Origin: Holtermannia corniformis
Taxonomy: Eukaryota > Basidiomycota > Tremellomycetes > Holtermanniales
Direction of reading: 5' to 3'
Length of the DNA stretch: 14,426 nucleotides
NCBI GenBank assembly: GCA_001599935.1
Contig: BCIJ01000052.1
Location: forward strand, 32,975-47,400
Of this stretch, positions 1 through 7,564 are shown one piece after another. Below the pieces are notes generated by a model. It saw nothing but the letters and a program-made list of their open reading frames with translations, was not told the DNA's origin and did no database searches. The stretch's first letter is position 1, and every line of letters starts with the position of its first letter. Position numbers and translations under genes: made by a program.

Positions 1-1773
1 CATTGGAAAGTCGCGGAAATGGGGGAGGTGACGTCCATCCTGGGACTCAAGGTCACGAGGGACAGACGGGCCAGGAAGATCTGGCTCACCCAGCCAGGAT
101 ACATCGACAAGGTAGTCGATCGATTCCCGCCGACATCCGACCGAACATACGCAACNCCGATGGCNNTCGANAACGCCGTCATCAAGNCCGACGAGNCCAA
201 GCANGTCACNTATCANGAGCTCATCGGAAGCNTGATGTGGGTCGCCGGCAGCACNAGGCCAGACGTGGCCTTCGCCACGATGTACCTCGCCCGAGCCAAT
301 GGAGCGCCGACTCTGTCTCACTGGGAGATGGGTCTACGAGTGGTCTCGTATCTCGCAAGCACGCGGGACAAGGGCATCTCCATCGGCGGCAAGAGCGCCA
401 ATCTCGAGGGATGGGTCGATTCAGACTTCGGCGGCTGCCTCGAGACTAGAAGATCGACAACCGGATATCTCTTCAAGCTCAACAACTCGCCCGTGGCGTG
501 GTGCTCAAGAAGGCAAGCGTCCACGGCCAGCTCCACAACCGAGGCCGAGTATGTTGCGATGGCCGAAGCTGGACGCGAGGCTGTCTGGCTTCGGCGGTTG
601 CTTGGGGAGCTGGGGGAGCCCCAGCCAAGCACGACGCTACACTGCGACAACCAGGCCGCAATCCATCTAGGCAAGAACCCGGCGACGCACCAGAGGACCA
701 AGCACATCGACATCAAGCACCATATCCTTCGAGACATGGTCGAAGCCAAGTCGATCACGCTTGAGTACGTGCGCACGGCCGAACAGCAAGCCGACATCTT
801 CACCAAGCCGCTGGCACGACAGCAGTTCGCCATCCTGGCTGGCAAGATGGGTGTTGAAGGCGCCAAAGGGGTCAAGATCGAGGACGCCGCGAAACGCCGG
901 CCAGCGCGAGAAACTGCGCTGGCGACCCGCCTGCTCGAAAGCTACAACGACGACGGCAGCGTCGGAGAAGACTGCTGCACAGGCAGCCGCTACATGTGTA
1001 GCCCGCGCGAGGCGTCGAGGATGCAGAGGTGCAACCACGGGCACGGGCACGGGCACGAGGACGAGCGCGAGGCAAGAAACCGCGCAAGAGGGCCAGCGAG
1101 TGGCCACCCGCGGCGAGCAAGGCTCCCAGAGGACGAGCCAGAAGTCCACGGGTCACACGAGGGCGAAAACGGTCGAGGACCCACCTTCGCCACCAACCCG
1201 ACGCCGTACGAGGATGAAGACGACCTGCAGACCCGTCAGCATCAGCGTCAAGATCGTCGCCAGCGGCGCGAGGCCGAAGCCAAGGAATTGTACGAGACAA
1301 TTGCCACCGTCATCCCTGGAGGGCGAAACTACGTACCAGGGACCGTCGCCACACGCCAGCAACTGGCAATCCTCCGGCGATACACCCGTCGAAGTCGATT
1401 GGCGGGTTCGAACCTTCAAGCTCAAGACGATGACTTGAAGGGTGGTCGCAACAAGTCAAAGGCGGCGGCGGCGGCGCGGCAAGCCAAGCCGCGCAGGCAC
1501 GATCCGCGGTGCGCGGATCCGCGGTGCAAGACCGATCCACGGTGCACAACCGTTTGGCAAGTTGGCGTGGCGGCCGTGATCATCATCATCATGATCACCC
1601 TTGGCTACGCCGTCAAGACGAACGTCAAGATGAGCATCGTCGCTCGTGGGGGAGTGTTGGATTACGCCACTCAGCCAGCCACCTCTTCGGCAAGCCGGCA
1701 TGACGCCGCATCTGGCGAACACTACATCCGGCGCGGATGTAGCCAAGACAAGTCTGGCGCGCAGAGGATGTAG
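1..1773 (+). CDS. Ty1/copia polyprotein, 3' part (RT end, RNase H, long C-terminal extension)
   Basis: The frame is open from base 1, so the protein is cut by the window edge. The first residues (GEVTSILGLKVTRD) match the part of copia reverse transcriptase after its catalytic YxDD motif. A full copia RNase H follows, with all expected acidic sites: SDFGG (Asp at 424-426), TEAEY (538-552), CDNQ (Asp at 646-648) and QADIFTK (Asp at 793-795). Known copia ORFs usually end soon after this. Here the frame stays open for about 265 more codons up to the LTR: a charged, low-complexity stretch with an HGHGHGH run (1036-1056), three DPRC repeats (1501-1545) and a hydrophobic helix (1552-1614, VWQVGVAAVIIII start) flanked by basic residues. 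The last 40 codons run into the LTR. Several Ns lie in 156-255. RNase H is certain; whether the extension is translated is inference. Confidence 0.88.
   Translation, partial: HWKVAEMGEVTSILGLKVTRDRRARKIWLTQPGYIDKVVDRFPPTSDRTYAXPMXXXNAVIKXDEXKXVXYXELIGSXMWVAGSXRPDVAFATMYLARANGAPTLSHWEMGLRVVSYLASTRDKGISIGGKSANLEGWVDSDFGGCLETRRSTTGYLFKLNNSPVAWCSRRQASTASSTTEAEYVAMAEAGREAVWLRRLLGELGEPQPSTTLHCDNQAAIHLGKNPATHQRTKHIDIKHHILRDMVEAKSITLEYVRTAEQQADIFTKPLARQQFAILAGKMGVEGAKGVKIEDAAKRRPARETALATRLLESYNDDGSVGEDCCTGSRYMCSPREASRMQRCNHGHGHGHEDEREARNRARGPASGHPRRARLPEDEPEVHGSHEGENGRGPTFATNPTPYEDEDDLQTRQHQRQDRRQRREAEAKELYETIATVIPGGRNYVPGTVATRQQLAILRRYTRRSRLAGSNLQAQDDDLKGGRNKSKAAAAARQAKPRRHDPRCADPRCKTDPRCTTVWQVGVAAVIIIIMITLGYAVKTNVKMSIVARGGVLDYATQPATSSASRHDAASGEHYIRRGCSQDKSGAQRM
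1501..1545 (+). repeat. Three short repeats encoding DPRC
   Basis: Three copies of a 12-base unit coding Asp-Pro-Arg-Cys start at 1501, 1516 and 1534, separated by one and two codons. The first two units are identical (gatccgcggtgc); the third differs by one base at a wobble position. They lie just upstream of the predicted membrane helix in the copia extension. Confidence 0.75.
1722..1742 (+). repeat. Perfect 9-bp inverted repeat in the LTR
   Basis: Arms ctacatccg and cggatgtag flank the three bases gcg. This is the most symmetric member of a family of CATCC/GGATG motifs in the LTR; another inverted pair is at 1786-1800 (ggatgcg-a-cgcatcc), and single copies lie near 1765 and 1814. It may be a binding site for a dimeric regulator or an RNA stem; the sequence alone does not decide. 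Confidence 0.6.
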
Positions 1774-1842
1774 TCAAGGCGCCGAGGATGCGACGCATCC
1801 GGCGAGGATACTGCATCCGGCGAGACATCAGGGACGTCAGAG

Positions 1843-1862
1843 TTGTAGGCGAAAGCCTACAA
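1843..1862 (+). other. Stem-loop with GAAA tetraloop in the LTR
   Basis: Arms ttgtaggc (1843-1850) and gcctacaa (1855-1862) form a perfect 8-bp stem closed by GAAA, a stable GNRA-class tetraloop in RNA. If transcribed it would fold at the end of the element RNA. Packaging, dimerisation or 3'-end roles are inference only. Confidence 0.6.
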
Positions 1863-1915
1863 AGTAGAGCCGTAGCGAGCGAGATGCATCACGGTTCTTC
1901 CCCATCATCTAACAG

Positions 1916-2104
1916 GATAACCAGTCGTCGACCTCGACCACCTCGCCCGCGTCAACTGCGCCAAACAGTAGCGGGCCGACATCGGTGCTGTACACAGGTC
2001 CCACCTATGTCCAGCGCATGGCCGACAATATGCCTGCGTTGCGGATTGAAAGGCGCGAGAAGGCCCGTGCAGAGGAAAGGCCTGTCACCGACGTTATGGA
2101 CTAG
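1916..2104 (+). pseudogene. Possible 3' end of a host ORF interrupted by the copia LTR
   Basis: Immediately after the LTR end, one frame is open for 62 codons to a TAG at 2102-2104. It begins with a Ser/Thr/Pro-rich stretch, then a more ordinary segment (PTYVQRMADNMPALRIERRE) and a charged C-terminus ending in VTDVMD. The composition looks like the tail of an intracellular protein rather than random frame, but I recognise no family. The element may have inserted into the last exon of a host gene whose 5' part lies left of the window. Alternatively the ctaacag at the LTR end could act as a splice acceptor. The frame is short, so it could also be chance. Confidence 0.35.
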
Positions 2105-2455
2105 TCGAGTGCTAGCCATGTACTCTTTACGCCCCATCGCCGTCGCAATGCTGTCTAAGTAAGGGAGAGCCTAGCCAGACGCCTGCGCCTTCCATCTCAG
2201 GACACTGCAAGGGCGCGAGCAGAGTCAATCACACCACTGTGTCATCTCGAGCCCCAGCATCACGGAGCTTCATCTGTCGACGCTCCATTGAGATCCTGTC
2301 GTCATCTCACAGCTTGGCATCCCGCCCGATCATCGTGGTCACTCCCTTCTGATGCTTCCTCTGACATTGCATTGAAACTCCACCGACGGACAGCTGAGAT
2401 CGCTGAGTCATGGTATATAAGTGGGTGCGGGACGACCTACTTGTTCCAAACTACA
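2105..2455. promoter_or_regulatory. Intergenic region and upstream sequence of the small gene
   Basis: No credible coding region was seen in these 350 bases. Near the right end is a strong TATA element, tatataag at 2414-2421, starting 42 bases before the ATG at 2456. The rest is mixed-composition DNA without clear repeats. Confidence 0.5.
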
Positions 2456-2671
2456 ATGTCGACGTCACACTACTGCTCGGTCGCATATGATCCGCGGGAG
2501 GGGATCAAGAGCCCTGCCGCGGAGAACCTTGCGAAGCTTGGGGAACGGTGGCGGAAGGATATCAAGCAAAGCACGACTGACTCGACGGAGACCACGAACG
2601 GCGAGCCGGTTACCGAGCCGGACGCGAGTGCCACCGAGGGCACCGGGGCCACCGACCGTAATTCCACGTAG
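2456..2671 (+). CDS. Small hydrophilic protein, 71 aa, unknown function
   Basis: The frame is also open upstream (from 2288), but the TATA element at 2414-2421 points to the ATG at 2456 as the start. The 71-residue product begins MSTSHYCSVAYDPREG, has a short charged segment (ENLAKLGERWRKDIK) that could form an amphipathic helix, and ends in a Thr/Glu/Ser-rich tail likely to be disordered. No signal peptide or membrane segment is visible. It is single-exon, unlike the large host genes here, and its stop lies 72 bases from the convergent end of the RAX1-like gene. I recognise no family. The TATA-to-ATG spacing resembles that of the two Cys-motif genes further right. Expression is unproven. Confidence 0.45.
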   Translation: MSTSHYCSVAYDPREGIKSPAAENLAKLGERWRKDIKQSTTDSTETTNGEPVTEPDASATEGTGATDRNST

Positions 2672-2743
2672 TGGTATAGCATATGCACAGATCTCATCAG
2701 GTGTCATTATATCGGTCTCATTCTACGCCATCCCACGCTCTCA

Positions 2744-4842
2744 TCACAGCCGCTTGCCCGGCACGGCCCAGAAGATGACGACGAGCACGGCCATGATGAC
2801 GAGTGCGACGAGCTCGATCCAGAGCGCGCGCACCGTCAGCATCTTTTGCACGTAGGGCTCTTTGACCCTGATGAGGCGGAACGGGGTCGTTTCCGACTGG
2901 CGGAGGAGGACGAGGAGGGGCGAGAGGGCATAGTATGAGGAAAGGAGCAGGTTGGTTGCGAGTGTGAACGGGAGGATGAGCTGCGGGTGTGAGTGCTGTG
3001 ACGGGATGGTGGGGTGAAGCAGCGACAGGACAATATTGCTTGAGCAAGAAGCCATCGACACGTGAAGCGACAATGCGATGAGCTACGGTGAAGTGGCCGT
3101 TGCGCTCGGCACAGGGATCATCAGAATCACGACTGGGCAGCGCAGCAACGTAATCAAACCGAGACAAACAAAAGACCCTCCGAGGGGATCCCAAGTAGCG
3201 GGACCTCTAAGCTAAGCAGCTCTGGCGCGCACCTGCGGACCCCAAGACTCTATGGCATCATGTCTGGCGCGAAGCAGGCATGGACGCAGTCTGGTCTCGA
3301 CTGGCCGATGTGCACCGCTGGTGTATTCAGCGGGCACTCGATCAAAATGCGTTAGACACTTTACTGGCGTATTCTGCCGTTCAGGACGGAGGCCTGTCAA
3401 GTTCCGAGATGGCATTTATGGAAAGGCAAGAGTGGAGACTTGCGGTCCGCACGGGAGAGTAGCTGAGACCCGCAAGCTTCAAGACACTGGCGTAGACAGG
3501 ATACTGTCTGCACCAAGATCTCCACGGCAGACTCCACAGACGTGCCATTCACCAGCGCCCGGTAGAGCGTATCAAGCTCATTGGAAACAGAAACAAAATG
3601 ATGAACACGAGAACGCGACTCACCCACAAGCGTCGAATCTTGGGTTTGTAATCCAAAAACACTAGCGTAAACGCAACGACGAACCCGGCCCAGAGACAAA
3701 ACAGGCCCGCGGCGAGACGGACAAACGATCCAAGCGGGGTCAGGTTGCCAAATGCCTTTGCGCGGAGGAAGCGCGGAAAGGCGTCTTGTTCGAGCGCTTT
3801 GAAGATGTATTGCTTTTGCGGGTGGAACAGGTCTGGGATTGAGGGATCTGGATCGACCGAGCTGTCTTCGGGGGTCATGGGGAACGAGTGGATACGGAGG
3901 TTGGGACTGCGAGGTTAGCTGTGCCCGTTCAGGAAGATGTGAGGCGACGTACGGGAGGTAGATTTCCTTTTCGGCGCCGGGTAGGAGATAGCGCAGATAG
4001 ATCCTTTCGGCACTCTCGACCAGAGCGTGCTTTTCAATCGCGCGATCACGCGCAATGATGGTTGGTGCTCGACTGGTTCGACGATCGCCGACGCCGCCGA
4101 GACTGAACCGACCGCGAGCTTTGCCAAGCGCTTGTTGCTGTTGCTGCTGGTGCTGCATGAGCGGTCCGGCACTCGTTGGCGTCCCGACGCGGGCTTCAGT
4201 GTCGCGCCTGTCTCGACCGTGGAGGTGGGGTGAGCCGCGACCAGTCACGATCGGTTCCTCTGGCTGTGGCTGCCTCGGACTCGAGGTCGACTCGAACGGG
4301 ACATCCGAGTCTCTCTCACGGGCAGAGTGGTTCAGCCCCAACAAGGGGGAAAAGTAGGATCCGTTGAGGCGCGCATAGTCTGCAAATGAGGGCCAGTCTT
4401 GGTCGATTGTCCGACCGGACCGGCGCACGTCCTGCGCAGGGTCAGATAGGGGCTAGGGTATACATGTACGCACCTTGAAGTAGGCTTTGCACAGGTTTTC
4501 GTGCTGTTGGACGTCGAGCCAGAAATCGAGTGCGTCCTCGGCTGATTCGCGCTGGAGGAAGATCTAGGAGATGGTCAGCTGGAGCACGGGGGCCGCTGTA
4601 ACAGTGTCCCCGGACAGCCTGGCAACTGTAGGTCGAGATCACAGCGGCACACTGCTTGCGATGCAGCAATCGCGATAGGACCAACCACTCACATAGAGGC
4701 AGAAGAGGTCGAGCGGTGGACGCGTCTTGCGATCGAGGACCTCTTGAAGGGTGGGAAGGCGGTTGAGGGTGAGGTAGCGCGAAGAAGATTTCGCGTGACG
4801 TTGCTGCTGCTGCTCCTGCTTTTCGTCGACGGCGTGTGCCAT
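2744..4842 (-). CDS. RAX1: RAX1-like RGS-domain membrane protein
   Basis: Five exons on the minus strand: 4842-4693, 4563-4474, 4431-3953, 3906-3624 and 2980-2744, all GT-AG and in frame, giving 412 residues. Residues 30-80 (RLPTLQEVL, LFCLY, FLQRESAEDALDFWLDVQQH) start an RGS fold. Residues about 211-300 carry its second half (IYLRYLLPG, IPDLFHPQKQYIFKALEQ, FPRFLRAKAFGNLTP). Between them is a disordered linker with a Gln-rich run (173-180). Three membrane helices follow, near residues 302-325, 335-360 and 385-409, with conserved SETTPFR and RVKEPYV between the last two. This order is that of fungal Rax1, which in yeast acts with Rax2 at the plasma membrane in bud-site selection; the role here is inferred. 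The last intron (643 nt) is far longer than the others (42-129 nt). The gene shares a 292-bp divergent promoter with RPB7. Confidence 0.9.
2981..3623 (-). other. Unusually long intron 4 of the RAX1-like gene
   Basis: The donor gtgagt follows the codon for Trp334 and the acceptor cccgcag precedes CTCATCCTCCCG, which continues the family sequence without a gap, so the joined exons fit. The 643-nt length is about ten times the local norm. Two opposite ORFs lie inside: a minus-strand frame open down to 3397 (with ELDTLYRALVNG, SVESAVEILVQ) and a plus-strand ORF at 3280-3462. Neither is recognised. An inserted element, a nested gene or an unspliced alternative end are all possible; no terminal repeats were found. 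Confidence 0.6.
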
Positions 4843-5134
4843 TGTGCTGATCGTGCTGGCCGGTCGCGGTGCTCTGGACGGCAGACAAGGCGACGACGAC
4901 GGTGGGTTGTTGATGTTGGCGTTTAAGTTAGGCGTGATTCTAGTCGTGCGGCGTCAATAGTACCCCGCGGAGTTTCACCAAACGCCGATCGCCGCCGTCA
5001 ACACCCCGCCGCCTCTCCCCTGCAAACTTCAACATCCACAATCTTCTTCCACCATCCTCCCGGCGCAGCGCACACGCTCTCCTTAACTGGTGACAGCTCG
5101 AGCCTGCTAGCCAGCCGCCACCCGCTGGCCGGCC
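4843..5134. promoter_or_regulatory. Shared divergent promoter, RAX1-like / RPB7
   Basis: These 292 bases lie between the two start codons and must hold both promoters and both 5' leaders. There is no canonical TATA box. The RPB7 side has pyrimidine-rich stretches (about 5005-5070), common upstream of fungal housekeeping genes. Confidence 0.55.
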
Positions 5135-6126
5135 ATGTTCTTCATTGTTCGTGTCCAGCCCCACGACGCAATGTCCGGGGCGCGCTGACCGTGGCATGCA
5201 TCTGTTTGGTTTGCTCTGCGTGCACACAGCGCGAGCTCGTACATACCATCCGACTCCACCCGTCATACTTTGGCGCTCAGCTCGAAGACTATGTCAAGCA
5301 GCGGCTGTATGAAGAGGTCGAGGGCGTGTGTGATGGCAAGTCGGGGTTAGTGTTGGGCTGGGTTGCGGAAAAAAGCTGACCCGTATAGATATATCATCAC
5401 CGTGACCAGCATCAAGGAGATTGGTAACGGCAAGATTCAACCGGGTACCGGCGAGGCCCGGTTCAAAGTCGCGTACGAAGCTATTGTCATGAAGCCGTTC
5501 AAGGGCGAGGTCGTCGAAGCCAAAGTCTCAAACGTCAACAAGGTTGGTTCGGCCGTGCTGCAGTCTGTAGTGTGCTCACGCCACGCAGATGGGCTTTTTC
5601 GCCGACGTCGGGCCATTGCCCGTTTTCGTCTCTTCCCACGTGAGTGTCTGTCTTTGCATCTTCTTGAAACCCACCACACCACTGTGCGACCGCCTCGGCG
5701 GCCGCACTCATGATGACAAGCAAGCATAGGGACAACTAAACCCCATCTTTCGAGATGGAGGCTGTTGAAGTCGCACGGGAAGCTTCTTGTAGTAATTGAA
5801 CTTATAATGTCCTGAACCCGCTCATCCCCCTTTCTTTCTCGATTTACTGCAGGAGACGGTACTGACGAGCCACCAGCTCGTCCACGCCGACATGAAATTC
5901 GATCCAAACTCGCAACCGCCAACGTTTGCGTCTGAAAACGAAGTGATTGAAAAGGGGAGTAAAGTCAGGATCCAGCTCGTAGGGACCCGAGTCGAAGCTG
6001 CCGAGATGGTGAGTCGTGTTTGCTCTTCATCTAGGCCATGCCTTGGCGCTGAAGAGTGGCTGACCCCGATAGTTTGCGATCGGCACGATTAAAAAGGATT
6101 ACCTCGGCTTGATCCCCGAGGAATAA
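5135..6126 (+). CDS. RPB7: RNA polymerase II subunit RPB7
   Basis: Six exons: 5135-5146, 5230-5345, 5389-5542, 5589-5639, 5877-6008 and 6073-6126, giving 172 residues, close to the usual 171. RPB7 pairs with RPB4 as the stalk of RNA polymerase II and contacts nascent RNA. The N-terminal half shows the expected MFFI / ELVHTIRLHPSYFG, EEVEG and ARFKVAYEAIVMKPFKGEVV; the C-terminal OB-type domain shows NKMGFFADVGPL, DMKFDPNSQPPTFASE, SKVRIQLVGTRVEA and FAIGTIKKDYLGLIP. The first exon is only 12 nt. Intron 4 is 237 nt and its acceptor is ambiguous: AG at 5876 (branch point tactgac 12 nt upstream) gives the family-like SSH-LVHADM, while AG at 5852, after a pyrimidine tract, would add eight residues in frame. 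I prefer 5877. It is convergent with EFM4. Confidence 0.96.
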
Positions 6127-6342
6127 CGTGTATAGCGAGGGTGGAAGGTGTATTGCATAGGATCGCATTGTGTGAATGGTAAACATTGGGACGAATGCAG
6201 AACACTGCTTATGACTAGACGCGCCGTGCCGCATGGATGGTTCATGAGGGGACGTGCGCTTGCCTGCAAAGCACGCAGTACACTAGACCTCGCACTCGTC
6301 AGTATCGAGCGCGATTACCCGCACGAACAGTGATGCGATACA
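6127..6342. other. Convergent intergenic spacer, RPB7 / EFM4
   Basis: These 216 bases separate two stop codons and must hold both 3' ends. No tRNA, ORF of note or repeat was recognised. Confidence 0.5.
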
Positions 6343-7342
6343 TCACACCGATTTGACCTCCTGTCCACCGCCAGGACCCACGACCGTCTTGCGGAACGCA
6401 ACGGTGCAGACCCGAGTCCCCGATTGGCCACCGAACGAGAAAGCAGGGTGCGGCATGCGCGAGCTGTGCGAGTGTCAGTGCGTAAGCGAGGGCGGCAGGA
6501 AGCCTAAAAGGGAACTGACTGGTATTGGAGCCCTGTGATCCGTCAGTGAGCGGCACGGTGAGCCAGAACGCCAACTCACCAAGCTCGGGTTTCCCAAAGC
6601 GCTGCTTGACTTCGTCCTCTGTGAAATTACAGCTCGTGATCAAAAAGTAGCCTCCGGCCGTTACGAGCTTTGCGACTTTTTCTGGGTAGACTAGACTGGG
6701 CAGTCTGCCGTCGATGGGGTCATTGGATAGGCTGAGGGCATCGTACGTGCCCTTGTCCATGACGAGATCCCACTGCTCGGTAGAGCTATCTCTCAAGAGG
6801 TCGCCGACGCGCCATGAGACGGTTGAGGCGGATGGTGAGGCCAAGGCGTCTCTGCGTGCGAGTTCGACACGGCGCGAGAGTGCGATGGAATCGGGAGAAT
6901 AGTCGATTCCTGTCAGGTCGTACGTCTGCTGGCTTGCGTCGTCGCTGTCGGTATCGGATTCAGGCGAGGATAGGAAAGAGAGTAGCAGGGTACCGTTGCC
7001 GGATCCGCATTCTAGGATACGAAGCGGCTGCGGTGGGTTCGCAGGCAGGTGTTTGAGTGCCCAAGTGTGCATTTTGGATATTGATGACTCGCCGAACCTA
7101 TATCGTCAGCGGTCGCCGATGGCGGTCATGGTACACACCAGACCTCGCCTTCGTCGCCGATGGCCTGTAGCGTCATGTCAGTACCGTAGTCAGCAGGAGC
7201 GTCAGCATACATCAAACGTCGCGACCTCTCGCCTGCACAAGCATTAGCGAACTCGCATCGCCTCGGCTCGTGCTGACCGATAGACGTCGTCCCAGTGCTC
7301 CTTGGTGCCGAGCTTTGACGGCGGCAGCTCTTCGTCTGGCAT
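6343..7342 (-). CDS. EFM4: EFM4/See1-type protein-lysine methyltransferase
   Basis: Six exons on the minus strand: 7342-7278, 7232-7211, 7164-7139, 7097-6580, 6532-6520 and 6463-6343, giving 254 residues. Family members (yeast Efm4/See1, human EEF1AKMT2/METTL10) transfer methyl from S-adenosylmethionine to a lysine of translation factor eEF1A. Diagnostic stretches are LPPSKLGTKEHWDDVY (residues 6-21), GDEGEVWFGE (32-41), the SAM-binding ILECGSGNG (65-73), TGIDYS (100-105), WDLVMDKGTYDALSL (147-161), LITSCNFTEDEV (190-201) and the C-terminal YHSRMPHPAFSFGGQSG and TVAFRK. An in-frame TAA six bases upstream fixes the start. Exons 2, 3 and 5 are only 22, 26 and 13 nt; each restores the family sequence across its junction. 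It diverges from ATG3 over 222 bp. Product in the cytosol is expected from the family. Confidence 0.94.
6520..6532 (-). other. 13-nt micro-exon of EFM4
   Basis: This exon lies between introns of 47 nt (6579-6533) and 56 nt (6519-6464) and supplies Gly-Leu-Gln-Tyr-His with its split codons. Skipping it would shift the frame and lose the conserved YHSR junction. It is supported by donor gtcagt, acceptor cacag and the branch point actgac in the following intron. Confidence 0.75.
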
Positions 7343-7564
7343 CCTGCTTTATCCAGAGTGCTGTCAGCACCGTACAGTCGATGAACAGACGGTTGAAAAA
7401 GTCGAGCGGGAAAGCAGCGTGTGTGCGGAGCCCCTGTTGGCATCCTCCACGCCGCCGCTCGACCATCCCCGGCGAGCACAAACGACCATCCACCGCACAC
7501 GAGAGCACTCCAGCTCACTCGAGATTACTGCACACGGTCCACACAACACTCGTACAACCCCGAG
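7343..7564. promoter_or_regulatory. Shared divergent promoter, EFM4 / ATG3
   Basis: These 222 bases lie between the two ATGs. No TATA box is seen. The ATG3-proximal part is C/A-rich (cacacggtccacacaacactcg), like other fungal 5' leaders. Confidence 0.5.

Larger units (their letters stand above)
1655..1914 (+). repeat. Terminal (3') LTR of the copia element
   Basis: A purine-rich tract (gtgggggag, about 1646-1654) precedes TGTTGGA, the usual polypurine tract plus LTR start of copia elements. The other end is read as TCTAACA (1908-1914), which matches the complement of TGTTGGA at six of seven positions. That gives a 260-bp LTR with TG...CA ends. The next five bases (ggata) would be one copy of the target-site duplication; its partner is outside the window. 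The 5' boundary is well supported; the 3' boundary rests only on the terminal match. No clear TATA box was seen. Two perfect hairpins lie inside. Confidence 0.65.

Noticed and set aside
318..1149. Two long minus-strand open frames opposite the copia RNase H and extension (318-875 and 667-1149)
   Set aside because: Antisense shadows of a certain coding region; no recognisable domain.
761..1438. Plus-strand open frame of 225 codons overlapping the copia extension
   Set aside because: Overlaps the frame continuous with RNase H, lacks any family motif and is compositionally what a shifted frame of G+C-rich DNA gives.
3280..3462. Plus-strand 60-codon ORF inside the RAX1-like intron
   Set aside because: No homology recognised, no promoter signal; kept only as part of the long-intron finding, not as a gene.
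6127..6342. Possible tRNA (ggttca-like box) in the RPB7/EFM4 spacer
   Set aside because: No B-box consensus and no cloverleaf could be drawn.
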